Counted from the stretch's first letter, positions 1-10,188 are shown. The stretch: 64,000 nucleotides of DNA from Micromonospora sp. M71_S20 (GCF_003664255.1 NZ_RCCV01000001.1:4588001-4652000); one strand, 5' to 3'. Notes: a model not told the origin generated them from the sequence alone. Made by a program: numbers and translations.

Positions 1-45
1 GCGCAGCGCCTCGGCGCGCAGCTGGCGCAGGGTCGTGCGGATCAC
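1..45 (-). CDS. ABC transporter permease, N-terminal fragment cut by the window edge
   Basis: Fifteen codons of a minus-strand gene are visible, beginning at a GTG at 43-45 and reading VIRTTLRQLRAEALR before the window ends. The start overlaps the stop of the upstream ATP-binding gene in a GTGA arrangement (42-45), the usual translational coupling of an ABC ATPase and its permease. The short Arg-rich stretch fits the cytoplasmic N-terminus of FtsX/MacB-type permeases that start with such a segment before the first membrane helix. Identity as a permease is inferred mainly from the partner gene, since no membrane helix is visible here. Confidence 0.6.
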   Translation of the reverse strand, partial: MIRTTLRQLRAEALR

Positions 46-836
46 CGGGTCACCGCCTCGCGGCCGGCGGCCGGTACGCGCGCCGGGTCGAGGCCGGCGA
101 GCGCGTCGAGCACGCGCTCGGCGGTCGGCGCGGTGAGGTCCCGTACCGGTCGGCCGTCGGCGAGGAAGACCACCCGGTCGGCGTGCCCGGCGGCCGAGGG
201 GTCGTGGGTCACCATGATCACCGTCTGGCCGAGGGTGTCGACGGCCTCGCGGAGCAGGCGCAGCACCTCGGCGCCGGAGCGCGAGTCCAGGTTGCCGGTC
301 GGCTCGTCGGCGAAGATGACCCACGGCTTGGTGATCAGCGCGCGGGCGACCGCCACCCGCTGCTGCTGGCCGCCGGAGAGCTCGGCGGGACGGTGGCGCA
401 GCCGGTCGGCGAGCCCCACCGCGGCGACGACCTGGCGCAGCCAGGCCCGTTCCGGCCGCCGGCCGGCGATCGCCAGGGGCAGCACGATGTTCTCCTCTGC
501 GGTCAGCGCCGGCAGCAGGTTGAACTTCTGGAACACGAAGCCGACGCGATCGCGGCGCAGCAGGGTGAGCCGCTTGTCGTCGAGGCCGGCGAGGTCGGCG
601 TCGCCGATGCGCACGCTGCCGGAGGTGGGCCGGTCCAGGCCGGCGAGGCAGTGCATGAGGGTGGACTTGCCGGAGCCGGAGGGGCCCATGATGGCGGTGA
701 ACCGGCCGGCGGCGAAGTCGACGTCGACCCCGTCGAGGGCGACGACGGCGGCCTGGCCGGAGCCGTACCGCTTGGACAGGCCGCGGGCGGTGACCGCGAC
801 GCCGGCGGTGGCGTGCGCGGGAGGTGCGACGGACAC
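42..836 (-). CDS. ABC transporter ATP-binding protein (MacB/LolD type)
   Basis: This 264-residue ATPase powers an exporter whose permease begins immediately downstream. The Walker A motif GPSGSGKST is at about residues 51-59, the Q-loop VFQK near 102, the signature LSGGQQQR at 153-160 and Walker B VIFADEPTGNLD at 173-184. The DEPTGNLD form and the VFQKFNLLPALTAEENI stretch are typical of the MacB/LolD/FtsE branch, which moves lipoproteins, peptides or antibiotics out of the membrane. The GTG start at 834-836 has a GGGGAG ribosome site about 6 bases upstream. The gene lies 150 bases downstream of a kinase/regulator pair on the same strand, an arrangement common for antimicrobial-responsive exporters, so that pair may control it. 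Confidence 0.9.
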   Translation of the reverse strand: MSVAPPAHATAGVAVTARGLSKRYGSGQAAVVALDGVDVDFAAGRFTAIMGPSGSGKSTLMHCLAGLDRPTSGSVRIGDADLAGLDDKRLTLLRRDRVGFVFQKFNLLPALTAEENIVLPLAIAGRRPERAWLRQVVAAVGLADRLRHRPAELSGGQQQRVAVARALITKPWVIFADEPTGNLDSRSGAEVLRLLREAVDTLGQTVIMVTHDPSAAGHADRVVFLADGRPVRDLTAPTAERVLDALAGLDPARVPAAGREAVTR

Positions 837-985
837 GTGGAGCTCCCCGTGGAGATCGTGGCTGGGACGTCTCCGACGCTATGGGCGCCGCCGGTGCGGC
901 CGCGTCCACCCGCGCGTGGTGATCCCGCTGCGACCTGGGGAGCCCCTGACGGGGTGGGCCCGTACGACCTGGGTCGCAGACCGGC

Positions 986-1651
986 TCAGCCGCCGGGGGT
1001 GACCAGCCCCGTCTCGTACGCCAGCACCACGGCCTGCACCCGGTCGCGGAGCTGGAGTTTGGCGAGGATCCGCCCGACGTGCGTCTTCACGGTGGCCTCC
1101 GCGACGTGCACCCGGGCGGCGATCTCCGCGTTGGAGAGCCCCTGCGCCACCAGCAGGAGGATCTCCCGCTCGCGTTCGGTGAGCTGGCCGATCCGGGGGT
1201 CCTCGGCGGGCCCCGGGCCGAGCCGGCCGGCGAACCGGTCGAGCAGCCGCCGGGTGATGGACGGGGCGACCACCGAGTCGCCCTGGGCGACCACGCGGAT
1301 GGCCGCCAGCAGCTCCTCCGGCGGGACGTTCTTGAGCAGGAAGCCGCTGGCGCCCGCCTGGAGCGCGGCGAAGGCGTCCGCCTCGGTGTCGAAGGTGGTG
1401 AGCACCAGCACCCGGGGCGATCCGGCGGGACGGTCCCGGCAGATCCGGCGGGTCGCCTCCACCCCGTCCATGGTCGGCATCCGGACGTCCATCACCACGA
1501 CGTCGGCCTCGACGCGGGCCAGCAGCCGCAGGGCGTCGGCGCCGTCGATCGCCTCGCCGACGACCGCCAGGTCCGGCTGGGAGTCCAGCACCATCCGGAA
1601 GCCGGCGCGGACCAGCGCCTGGTCGTCCACGATCACCACGCGGACCGTCAT
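986..1651 (-). CDS. NarL/LuxR-family response regulator
   Basis: The 221-residue protein has a receiver domain at its N-terminus with the acidic pair D9/D10, the phospho-acceptor D55 (VVVMDVRMP) and the conserved K107 (GFLLKNV). A C-terminal LuxR-type helix-turn-helix follows at roughly residues 155-210 (LTEREREILLLVAQG, then AEATVKTHVGRILAKL). The ATG at 1649-1651 overlaps the stop of the upstream kinase gene as ATGA, so the two are translated as a coupled pair. It probably activates or represses the ABC exporter genes that follow on the same strand; that link is inferred from order only. Confidence 0.93.
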   Translation of the reverse strand: MTVRVVIVDDQALVRAGFRMVLDSQPDLAVVGEAIDGADALRLLARVEADVVVMDVRMPTMDGVEATRRICRDRPAGSPRVLVLTTFDTEADAFAALQAGASGFLLKNVPPEELLAAIRVVAQGDSVVAPSITRRLLDRFAGRLGPGPAEDPRIGQLTEREREILLLVAQGLSNAEIAARVHVAEATVKTHVGRILAKLQLRDRVQAVVLAYETGLVTPGG

Positions 1652-2874
1652 GCCGCCGTCACCTCCGTCGTCGGGGACGTCGACGGTAGCGGTAGCCGCG
1701 CCTCGACCTGCCAGCCCCCGGCGAGTCGCGGCCCCGCGGTGAGGCTGCCGTCGTACACGCCGACCCGCTCGCGCATGCCGACCAGGCCGTGCCCGCCGGA
1801 CGGCGCCGGGCTGACCGGCGGCCGGCCGCGTCCGTCGTCGACCACCCGGACCAGCACGGCGTCGCCGGCGTGCGTGACGGTGACCTCGACGTCGGCGCCG
1901 ACCCCGGCGTGCTTCAGCGCGTTGGTGAGCCCCTCCTGCACCACCCGGTAGACGGTCAGTTCCAGCCCGGGCGGCATCGGCGCCGGCTTGCCGGAGACAG
2001 CGTGCCGGGTCCGGAGGCCGGCGGCGCGGAACCGGTCGAGCAGGGCGGGCAGCTCCGCCAGCGCCAACCGACGGTGCGCCGGGTCGGCGCTCGCCCCGGC
2101 GTCGCCGGGCCCGGCCTCCGCGTCCGGCGCGTCGGGCTCCCGCAGTACGCCGACCAGCCGGCGCATCTCCTCCAGCGCCTGCCGGCCGGTGTCGGCGACC
2201 ACCTTCACCGCTTGGCGGGCGGTCTCCGGGTCCCGGTCGAGCGTGAACCGCGCCCCGTCGGCCTGCACGATCATCACCGCCATGCTGTGCGCCACCACGT
2301 CGTGCAGCTCTCGGGCGATGCGGGTGCGTTCCCCGGCGACCGCGGCGCGCGCCTCCGCCTCGCGTTCCCGTTCCAGGGTGGCGGCCCGCTCCTCCAGGCT
2401 GAGCACGTAGAGCCGGCGGGTGCGCACGTTCAGCCCGACCAGCCAGACCGCCCCGGTGACCAGGCCGTAGTAGATCGCCGTCGCCCACCAGGAGATGGCG
2501 CCCTGGGTCTGGAGGCCGGCCAGCACCACCCCGACGGCGGCGCCGATCCCGGCGAGGACCCCGTCGCGGAGCCGGTCGGCGTACTTGACCACGCTGTAGA
2601 GAGCGATCAGCACGGCGACGTCGAAGGCCAGCGGCCCCCACCCGGCGACCACCTGCACCAGCGCAAGCGCCGCCACGACCAGGGCGACCGCCGACGGGTG
2701 GGTCCGGCGGAACAGCAGCGCCACCGCCATCGCGGCCCCGACCAGGGTGGCCATGCCACCACCGGGCTGGTGCGCCAGGCCGGCGAGCCCGAGGAGCGCC
2801 ACCGTGGCGGAGACGAAGGCGTCGAAGGCGACGCCGCGCAGGGGGCGGCCGAGGATCGTGCGGTTCACGGTCAC
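1648..2874 (-). CDS. Sensor histidine kinase, HisKA_3 family
   Basis: This is the membrane sensor of the pair. Reading from a GTG at 2874 it has 408 residues, with hydrophobic segments between about residues 15 and 150 that form several membrane helices, no obvious extracellular domain, and a short coiled linker at 160-180. The HisKA_3 phospho-acceptor motif RELHDVVAHSM places the modified histidine near residue 191. The C-terminal ATPase domain carries DDGRGRPP and GGHGLVGMRERV. HisKA_3 kinases pair with NarL-type regulators, matching the neighbour. A second GTG two codons in (2868) is equally possible as start; neither has a strong ribosome site. Confidence 0.9.
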   Translation of the reverse strand: MTVNRTILGRPLRGVAFDAFVSATVALLGLAGLAHQPGGGMATLVGAAMAVALLFRRTHPSAVALVVAALALVQVVAGWGPLAFDVAVLIALYSVVKYADRLRDGVLAGIGAAVGVVLAGLQTQGAISWWATAIYYGLVTGAVWLVGLNVRTRRLYVLSLEERAATLEREREAEARAAVAGERTRIARELHDVVAHSMAVMIVQADGARFTLDRDPETARQAVKVVADTGRQALEEMRRLVGVLREPDAPDAEAGPGDAGASADPAHRRLALAELPALLDRFRAAGLRTRHAVSGKPAPMPPGLELTVYRVVQEGLTNALKHAGVGADVEVTVTHAGDAVLVRVVDDGRGRPPVSPAPSGGHGLVGMRERVGVYDGSLTAGPRLAGGWQVEARLPLPSTSPTTEVTAA

Positions 2875-2936
2875 CCAGCGTACGTGCCGCAGGTCAGGGG
2901 GCCACTCCACCCCGAGCCCGGGCCGGGCCGCCCGGC

Positions 2937-3623
2937 TCAGGCCAGCAGCTCGCGCATCCGGTCGATCTCGACGGTCTGCTCGGTGGCGACGGAGTTGGCG
3001 AACTCCGACAGGGTGAGGTCGGCGCCGACCTTGAGCAGGTCCGTGGCCATCTGGACCGCGCCCTGGTGGTGCTCGGTCATCATCCGCACGAAGAGCCGGT
3101 CGAACTCGGCGCCCCGCGCCGCCGCGAGCTGCCGGATGGCCTCGGGCGTCTGCATGCCCCGCATGCCGCCGTGTTCGTGCCCGGCCACCTCGGTGGAGAG
3201 CCCGCGAGCCTGCAACCAGCCCCGCATCAGGCCGATCTCCGGGCCCTGGCTGGCCCGGATGCGCTCGGCGAGGGCGCGCAGGGCCGGGTCGCCGGCGCGG
3301 TCGCCGGCCAGCTCCGCCATCTCCAGCGCCTGGGCATGGTGCGGGATCATCATCCGGACGAACCAGACGTCCATCGAGTTGTGCCGGGCCGTGGTGGCGT
3401 CGCGCATCTCCTCGGCAGGCCGGACCGCGGCGGTCTCGCCGGGCCGACCGGGAACGATCACCGCAGGGCGGCTCGGACCGGCCGGGGCGGACGTCGCGGC
3501 GGCGGCCTGTCCCGCCGGCGCCGTGGTCGGGCCGCCGGCGGAACGGGACAGGACAACGACCACCACCGCCAACAGACACGCGGATATGACGACGGCCAGG
3601 GTCCGCGCGCGACGGCTGGTCAT
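2937..3623 (-). CDS. DUF305 protein, membrane-anchored or secreted
   Basis: The 228-residue protein begins with a short basic stretch and a hydrophobic segment (about residues 8-27) that serves as signal peptide or anchor. An Ala/Pro-rich spacer follows. The rest matches the DUF305 pattern, a duplicated four-helix unit with two HH motifs: MMIPHHAQALEMA and MMTEHHQGAVQMA. Proteins of this family resemble ferritin-like folds and are often found with copper genes, but the function is not established. It ends about 60 bases upstream of the histidine kinase on the same strand. The ATG at 3621-3623 faces the LVIVD-repeat gene across a shared upstream region of 138 bases. Confidence 0.88.
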   Translation of the reverse strand: MTSRRARTLAVVISACLLAVVVVVLSRSAGGPTTAPAGQAAAATSAPAGPSRPAVIVPGRPGETAAVRPAEEMRDATTARHNSMDVWFVRMMIPHHAQALEMAELAGDRAGDPALRALAERIRASQGPEIGLMRGWLQARGLSTEVAGHEHGGMRGMQTPEAIRQLAAARGAEFDRLFVRMMTEHHQGAVQMATDLLKVGADLTLSEFANSVATEQTVEIDRMRELLA

Positions 3624-3761
3624 GGGCCACTCCCCCCGGTAGAGGTCATGGCGATGCTATCCATCGACGGACGAGCTTTCACGTGATCCGCGTCACATCG
3701 ATGGAACTCTTCGGACGGTAGGGTGTCCACAATCGCCATCCCCTTGCGAAGGACGTCGCCG

Positions 3762-5213
<1,452 letters not shown>

Positions 5214-5229
5214 TCGCACCCGCGCCGAC

Positions 5230-5257
5230 GGGCCCGACCCCCGCGGGGGTCGGGCCC
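5230..5257. terminator. Hairpin terminator, probably bidirectional
   Basis: A perfect 13-bp stem (GGGCCCGACCCCC) closes on a 2-base GC centre, 16 bases after the stop of the LVIVD-repeat gene and 24 bases before the stop of the convergent DUF2188 gene. A short GTTCGT follows instead of a T-run, as is usual in high-GC actinobacteria. Confidence 0.8.
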
Positions 5258-5281
5258 GTTCGTGTCCACGGCGGACGGCGG

Positions 5282-5503
5282 TCAGCCGGCCGGCGGGTAC
5301 GGGTCGTTTTGGTAGGTGTACTCCGTCTCGATCTTGCCGTCGGACGTGTGCACGACGAGCTGGCTCGGCTCGTTGCCGTGCGCCGCCCGGCGCCCCGCCT
5401 CGACGGCGAGCTGCTTGGTGTCGAACGTGCCGACGACCTGGTTGCCCTGCTCGACCTTCCAGCCGCCACCGTTCGGCACGACGTGGTATTGATTGCGCTT
5501 CAT
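5282..5503 (-). CDS. DUF2188 family small protein
   Basis: The 73-residue protein starts MKRNQYHVVPNGGGW and contains the DUF2188 pattern: HVVPNGGGWKV, then a threonine-containing strand, a helix with EAGRRAA, and a final LVVHTSDGKI. Proteins of this family are short cytosolic beta-alpha-beta units of unknown role found in many bacteria. The start at 5501-5503 is chosen because the family begins at the YHVVP strand; a longer reading to 5578 adds residues that do not fit. It stands alone, converging on the LVIVD-repeat gene. Confidence 0.8.
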   Translation of the reverse strand: MKRNQYHVVPNGGGWKVEQGNQVVGTFDTKQLAVEAGRRAAHGNEPSQLVVHTSDGKIETEYTYQNDPYPPAG

Positions 5504-5617
5504 GTCAGTCACCCGCCTCTCGGTCAGGCTTCCGAGGTACCCGGGCCCCGGAAGCGGAAAACCCTCCTCCGTGGACAACCGTCCGCCGCGCCGCCGGTAC
5601 CGGTGAGTGACCGCCGG

Positions 5618-6550
5618 TCAACCGGCCGGAATCCGGTCGAGCTGTGCGCGGATCGCCTCGGGTGTCAGCGCGGGCCGCCCGCCCGGATGGCCGACGGTGG
5701 CACCGGCCGCCGCGACCGCGTACCGCGCGACCCGCTCCCGGGGCTCACCGCGCAGCACGCCGAGGGTCAGCGCGGCGACGAAGGCGTCCCCGGCGCCGGT
5801 GTCGTCCACGGTGGGCGTCTCGCTCAACGGCACGAACAGCTCGCCGTCCGGCCAGACGAACGCGTTGCCCTCCCCGGCCACCTCGATGGCCAGCAGCGAC
5901 GGGCCGCGACGCAGCAGCCCACGCCCGGCGGCGAGCCCCGCCGCGGCGTCCCGCGGCGCGTCGCCGGTGATCAGCTCGACCTCCTGCGCGTCGGCACGCA
6001 GCACGTCGGCGACGGCGAGCAGCGCGTCGACGTCGTCCGCGTCGCTCGGCGCGCCGTCGAGCACGACCAGCCGGCCGGCCTCCCGGGCGGTCCGGGCCGC
6101 GGCCAAAGCGGCCCGCGTTGGCTGCTGGAGTTGCACCAGTACGGCCCGTGCGGCCCGCAGCGCGGATGCCGCCCCGGCGACGTCGTCGGCGGTCAGCAGG
6201 GTGGCCTCGGGAAGGTCCTCCAGGTAGCGCCAGTCGGCGTCGGCGTCGACCACGTCGACGATGAGCCCGGTCGGGGTGCCGGGCCGGCGCCGTACCCACC
6301 GGACGTCGATGCCGTCGGCCCGCGCCTGCGCCAGCAGCCGCTCCCCCACCTCGTCGTCGCCGACCACCCCGAGCAGACCGACGGCGGCGCCGAGCTGCGC
6401 CAGCCCGACGGCCTGGTTGGCCCCCTTGCCGCCGAGCAACTCGCGCCGCCGCCGTACCGGTGTGCTCCCGCCGGCCCCCGGCACCTCGTCCACCAGCAGC
6501 ACGAGGTCCCGCGCCACCTGCCCGACCACCATCACGTCAAGTCCCGCCAT
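5618..6550 (-). CDS. PfkB-family carbohydrate kinase, ribokinase-like
   Basis: The 310-residue protein phosphorylates a sugar or nucleoside with ATP. The N-terminal substrate signature GGKGANQAVGLAQLG (about residues 40-54) is the ribokinase form. The C-terminal PfkB signature DDTGAGDAFVAAL carries the catalytic aspartate and anion hole. Length is normal for ribokinase. The ATG at 6548-6550 begins MAGLDVMVVGQ, the expected first strand of the fold. No ribose transporter or regulator is adjacent, so the natural substrate is uncertain; a different pentose or nucleoside is possible. Confidence 0.88.
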   Translation of the reverse strand: MAGLDVMVVGQVARDLVLLVDEVPGAGGSTPVRRRRELLGGKGANQAVGLAQLGAAVGLLGVVGDDEVGERLLAQARADGIDVRWVRRRPGTPTGLIVDVVDADADWRYLEDLPEATLLTADDVAGAASALRAARAVLVQLQQPTRAALAAARTAREAGRLVVLDGAPSDADDVDALLAVADVLRADAQEVELITGDAPRDAAAGLAAGRGLLRRGPSLLAIEVAGEGNAFVWPDGELFVPLSETPTVDDTGAGDAFVAALTLGVLRGEPRERVARYAVAAAGATVGHPGGRPALTPEAIRAQLDRIPAG

Positions 6551-6675
6551 GCCCGCACCACTACCCGCGAGCGCCGGGGTTGATCCGCGCCGCGCGCGAG
6601 GCGTGCCCGGCCGCGAGGCGTGTCCGGTCGCGAGGTGCGGCCCGGCCGACGCCGCGCGGGGCGCGTGTCGACCGG

Positions 6676-8286
6676 TCACCCGGGCAGCGGCGCCTCGTCG
6701 CCCCGCGTGCGGCGCGGCCCGACCAGCCGGCGCACCATCGGGGCGGCGTTCCACTTCGCCGCGCCGGCCAGGTCGCGGGCGTGCTCCAGCAGGGTGTGGT
6801 CGGGCCGGGCCCGGCCGTCGGCGATGGCGCGGTCCAGGTCGTTGCCGCACCGGGTCAGCACGGTGTCGAAGTCGCGGCGCACCGGTTCGAGCAGGTGGTA
6901 GCCGAACGAGCGGTGCAGCCGGGCGAAGAGCGGCTTGTAGAGCCGGGCCCGCTCGTGCAGCCCCGAGGAGTACGACATCGGGTTCTTCGGCCGGCGCCGG
7001 ACGTAGTCGGGCAACAGGTCGGCGAAGGCCCGCCGGACGATCCACTTCTCCTGCCCCTCGCGCATCTTCAACCCGATCGGCAGCCGCATCGCCAGCTCGA
7101 CCAGGCTCAGGTCCAGAAACGGCACGCGGGCCTCCACCCCGTGCCCCATGCTGGCCCGGTCGACGCGCTGCAACTCCGTACGGCAGAGATTGCGGATCTT
7201 GTGCAGGAAGAGCCGGCGGGACGCCTCGGGGCCGACCTCGTGGTACATCGGGTAGCCGCCGAACAGCTCGTCGGAGCCGTCGCCGGTGAGCACCACCTTC
7301 ACGCCCAGCTCCCGCAGCCGGCGGAACAGCGGCACGGTGACCACCGCGTTGATGATGTCGCCGTACTCGGTCAGCTCGGACATCCGGATGGTCTCCCGGA
7401 TGTCGGCCAGCCGGATGTCGCGCGGGCGCACCTCGACCACCTCGTGCGGCACCCCCAGGTCCCTGGCGAGCCGCCGCGCGTACGCGACGTCGGGGCTGTC
7501 GGGCACCCCGACCGTGACCGCGACACAGTCGGGGTGCATCTCGCGCACGTGCAGCAGGGCCAGCGAGCTGTCCAGCCCGCCGGAGAGCACCACCCCCACG
7601 GTGAGGTCGGTGTCCACCCGCATCCGGATGCTGTCGGTGAGGGCGGCACGGACGAGCAGGGCGGCCTCGTCCGGGTCGTCCACCACCGGCAGCCCCTCAC
7701 CGAGGGTCAGCAGGTCGACGTACGCGCGCAGCCGGACCGGCCCGTCGGGCTCGGCCCAGCCGTGGTGCCCGGGCGGCACCTCGGCGATCGGGGCGCGGTG
7801 CCCGACCAGCGCCTTGACCTCGCTGGCGACGTGCAGGCAGCCGGGCGTCCGCGCCCAGTACAACGGCTTGACGCCGAGCGGGTCCCGGACCAGGTAGGCC
7901 CGGCCGGTGGCGCGTTCCACGACGGCGAAGGCGTACTCGCCGCGCAGCCGGGTCACCATGCCCTCGCCCCACTGCAGGAACGCGGCGAGCACCACCTCGG
8001 TGTCGCCGGCGCTGCGGAAGCGGTGCCCCAGCCGGAACAGTTCCGCGCGCAGCTCGGAGTGGTTGAAGACCTCGCCGTTGTAGCAGAGCAGCCACCGCTC
8101 GTCGGCGGAGGCCCACGGCTGCACCGCGCGTTCCCGGTCCACGATCGGCAGCCGGCGGGTGCCGGTGAGCAGCCCGTTCTCGTAGCGGGTCTCGGTGACC
8201 TCGCCGCGTGGGGCGAGGGTGGCGAGCATCCGCCGGAAGATCGTCGGATCGGCCTCGGGGCCGAGGCTCAACGCGATGCCGCACAT
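6676..8286 (-). CDS. asnB: Asparagine synthase, glutamine-hydrolysing (AsnB type)
   Basis: The 536-residue enzyme amidates an acid using glutamine and ATP. The start places Cys2 (MCGIALSL) as the N-terminal nucleophile of the glutaminase domain (about 1-210), with NGEVFNH and RGEYAFAV motifs. The synthetase domain contains the PP-loop VVLSGGLDSS. Both active sites look intact. In corynebacteria and mycobacteria AsnB/LtsA homologues amidate meso-diaminopimelate in peptidoglycan, so the substrate need not be aspartate. It starts 4 bases after the stop of an M15-like gene, so the two are almost certainly one transcript, and that partner makes a peptide or cell-wall substrate worth considering. 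Confidence 0.88.
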   Translation of the reverse strand: MCGIALSLGPEADPTIFRRMLATLAPRGEVTETRYENGLLTGTRRLPIVDRERAVQPWASADERWLLCYNGEVFNHSELRAELFRLGHRFRSAGDTEVVLAAFLQWGEGMVTRLRGEYAFAVVERATGRAYLVRDPLGVKPLYWARTPGCLHVASEVKALVGHRAPIAEVPPGHHGWAEPDGPVRLRAYVDLLTLGEGLPVVDDPDEAALLVRAALTDSIRMRVDTDLTVGVVLSGGLDSSLALLHVREMHPDCVAVTVGVPDSPDVAYARRLARDLGVPHEVVEVRPRDIRLADIRETIRMSELTEYGDIINAVVTVPLFRRLRELGVKVVLTGDGSDELFGGYPMYHEVGPEASRRLFLHKIRNLCRTELQRVDRASMGHGVEARVPFLDLSLVELAMRLPIGLKMREGQEKWIVRRAFADLLPDYVRRRPKNPMSYSSGLHERARLYKPLFARLHRSFGYHLLEPVRRDFDTVLTRCGNDLDRAIADGRARPDHTLLEHARDLAGAAKWNAAPMVRRLVGPRRTRGDEAPLPG

Positions 8287-8290
8287 CGGC

Positions 8291-9253
8291 TCAGGCCCCC
8301 ATCTCGGCTTCGTACGCGCGGCGCAGCCGCCGCCGCGCCGCCGGCGCGAGGCACAGGTGCCACGCCTGCCCCTCGTCGACCACGTTGACCTCACCGGCCC
8401 GCTGCCGGGCCAGCAACAGCTCGGCCAGGGTGTCCCGCGCGCCGAAGCGGTCGAACCACTCCATCTCGACGTCGACCGCCCAGCCGAGGCAGTGCCCGCT
8501 GGGCATCATGGCGGCGTACCCGAGTCGGCGCAGCCGGTGCTGGTGCTCGGCGCTGCGGACCAGGCTGGTCACCCACAGCGGCGGCGTGGCGGGCGGGGTG
8601 CTGGCGGCGAACTGCCGGGCGACGTCGTTGAGCAGCGCCACCATCTCGCGGCGGGCCCGCCGGAACCGCAGTCCGGCGGTCCGCGGCGTGGCGTCGGGCC
8701 GCAGCCGGCGCCGCACCGCCCGCATCCCGCGGCGGAGCAGCGTCCGCGGCTGCTCGGTGTAGCGGAAGCGCAGCAGGTCCCGCCGGCGCAGCCACTCCAG
8801 GTCCACCAGCTCGGGGCTGGCGTCGACCTGGGCGTCGGTGAGGAAGGTGGGGGCGTCGCGCCACCACAGCACGTCGATGCGGGAGAGCAGGTAGATCCGG
8901 ACCAGCGCGGTGAGGTCGGCGGCGGAGCTGCGCGCGTTGGGCTGGTAGCGGGCCATCTCCAGCAGCAGCGTCTCGCGTGCGCCGACGAGCCCCTGCGGGG
9001 TGGCGTCGAGCACGGCGGCGATCGCGGGCTCGCGCAGCCGGTCGTCGATCAGCACCTGCCGGGCGCCGGTGCAGGACGCGCCGGCCAGGGCGCCGACCTC
9101 GACCAGCAGCTCGGCCACGGCCGTCCGGTAGGCGTCGAGGTCCGGCGCGGCGGCGGGCCGCGGCGGGGTGGCGAACGCGCGCCGCCGGGTCGGGGCGGCG
9201 GGTGTGACGGAGGAGCCGGGCTGCTGTCCCGGGCTTCGGCTGGGCACTCGCAT
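8291..9253 (-). CDS. M15/DUF5715-like zinc carboxypeptidase fold protein
   Basis: The protein has 320 residues. Its C-terminal third carries the layout of D-Ala-D-Ala carboxypeptidases of the M15 type: the strand VTSLVRS followed by EHQHRLRRLGY, then SGHCLGWAVDVE with candidate zinc ligands H254 and D261, and finally QAWHL with H299 as third ligand. The N-terminal 40 residues are Pro/Arg-rich with no signal peptide or membrane helix, and residues 40-220 are helical and unrecognised. M15 enzymes normally act on wall peptides outside the membrane, so a cytosolic form fused to a helical domain is unusual. Its gene precedes asnB by 4 bases. The ATG at 9251-9253 is 32 bases downstream of an inverted repeat. 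Confidence 0.72.
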   Translation of the reverse strand: MRVPSRSPGQQPGSSVTPAAPTRRRAFATPPRPAAAPDLDAYRTAVAELLVEVGALAGASCTGARQVLIDDRLREPAIAAVLDATPQGLVGARETLLLEMARYQPNARSSAADLTALVRIYLLSRIDVLWWRDAPTFLTDAQVDASPELVDLEWLRRRDLLRFRYTEQPRTLLRRGMRAVRRRLRPDATPRTAGLRFRRARREMVALLNDVARQFAASTPPATPPLWVTSLVRSAEHQHRLRRLGYAAMMPSGHCLGWAVDVEMEWFDRFGARDTLAELLLARQRAGEVNVVDEGQAWHLCLAPAARRRLRRAYEAEMGA

Positions 9254-9284
9254 GGTCGGGTCCTCTCTCCCGTCACGGCATCAC

Positions 9285-9306
9285 TGTGTGCATCGCCCTG
9301 CACACA
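9285..9306. promoter_or_regulatory. Inverted repeat upstream of the M15-like/asnB operon
   Basis: TGTGTGC and GCACACA form 7-base perfect arms separated by 8 bases. The site lies 32-53 bases before the start of the M15-like gene, where an operator overlapping a promoter would sit. The regulator is unknown. The short arms make chance occurrence possible. Confidence 0.35.
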
Positions 9307-9393
9307 CCGTAATCGGACCGGGAGGGATGAGTCCGAACAATCCTCCTATCTACTCCTTCGGGACGTGCGGCGGCCACCGCCGCGCACGAAGGG

Positions 9394-10188
9394 TCACGGT
9401 CGGGACGCCCCGCTCAACCCCTGCACCTCGGCGTACGAGGGCGGTTCCGCGCGCGGCGCGGCGCCGGACCGGACGGCGTCCAGGGCGTCCAGGGCGGCGC
9501 CCAGCGCGGCCCGGAACAGCAGCGAGCCCGTGCTCACCCGGGCCACGCCGAGCGCCCGCAGCTGGTCGAGGGTGGGCCCGCCCGGCCGGTGCAGCACGTT
9601 CAGCGGCGCGTCGATCCCCGCGACGAGCGCGGCGACGGTGGCGGCGTCCGGCGCGCCGGGCACGAAGATCCCGTCCGCCCCGGCGGCCAGGTATGCGCGG
9701 GCCCGGCGCAGGGCCTCCGGCAGGGGATCGGGCGTGCCGAGCCACCACGGGTCGGTGCGGGCGTTGACGAACAGGTCGGGCGCCGCGGCCTTGATGGCGG
9801 CCACCTTCGCCGCCGCCAGCTCGGGCGGGTCGAGGGTCCCGTCCGCCCGGCCGTCCTCGACGTTGACCCCCACCACCCCGAGCGCGGCCAGCTCCGCCGC
9901 CAGCCCGGCGACGACCGCCGGGTCGTCGGCGTACCCCGCCTCCACGTCGACGGTCACCAGCACCGGGAGCGGGCGCAACGCCCGGGCCAGGCGGAGGTTC
10001 TCCGCCCGGGTGGCGGCCGCCGCGTCCGGCACGCCGGCGGCGGCGGCGACCCCCAGGCTGGTGGTGCCGACCGCCGGGTACCCGCGCGCCGCGAACGCGG
10101 CGGCGCTGGCGTGGTCCCAGGCGTTGGGCAGCAGCAGCGGCCGGGCGGCGCGGTGCAGGGCGTGAAAGGCGGCACAGCGCGCGTTCAT
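9394..10188 (-). CDS. Isocitrate lyase/PEP mutase family protein
   Basis: The 264-residue protein is a TIM-barrel enzyme of the PEP mutase/isocitrate lyase superfamily. Markers are LLLPNAWDHASA at the N-terminus, GTTSLGVAAAAG, the metal-site strand VTVDVEAGY, and GVNVEDG. These enzymes cleave or form C-C or P-C bonds next to a carboxylate through an enolate intermediate. The KKCG loop that marks true isocitrate lyases is absent, so this belongs with the short family resembling 2-methylisocitrate or oxaloacetate-hydrolysing members; substrate cannot be named. The ATG at 10186-10188 is followed at once by conserved sequence. Confidence 0.8.
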   Translation of the reverse strand: MNARCAAFHALHRAARPLLLPNAWDHASAAAFAARGYPAVGTTSLGVAAAAGVPDAAAATRAENLRLARALRPLPVLVTVDVEAGYADDPAVVAGLAAELAALGVVGVNVEDGRADGTLDPPELAAAKVAAIKAAAPDLFVNARTDPWWLGTPDPLPEALRRARAYLAAGADGIFVPGAPDAATVAALVAGIDAPLNVLHRPGGPTLDQLRALGVARVSTGSLLFRAALGAALDALDAVRSGAAPRAEPPSYAEVQGLSGASRP

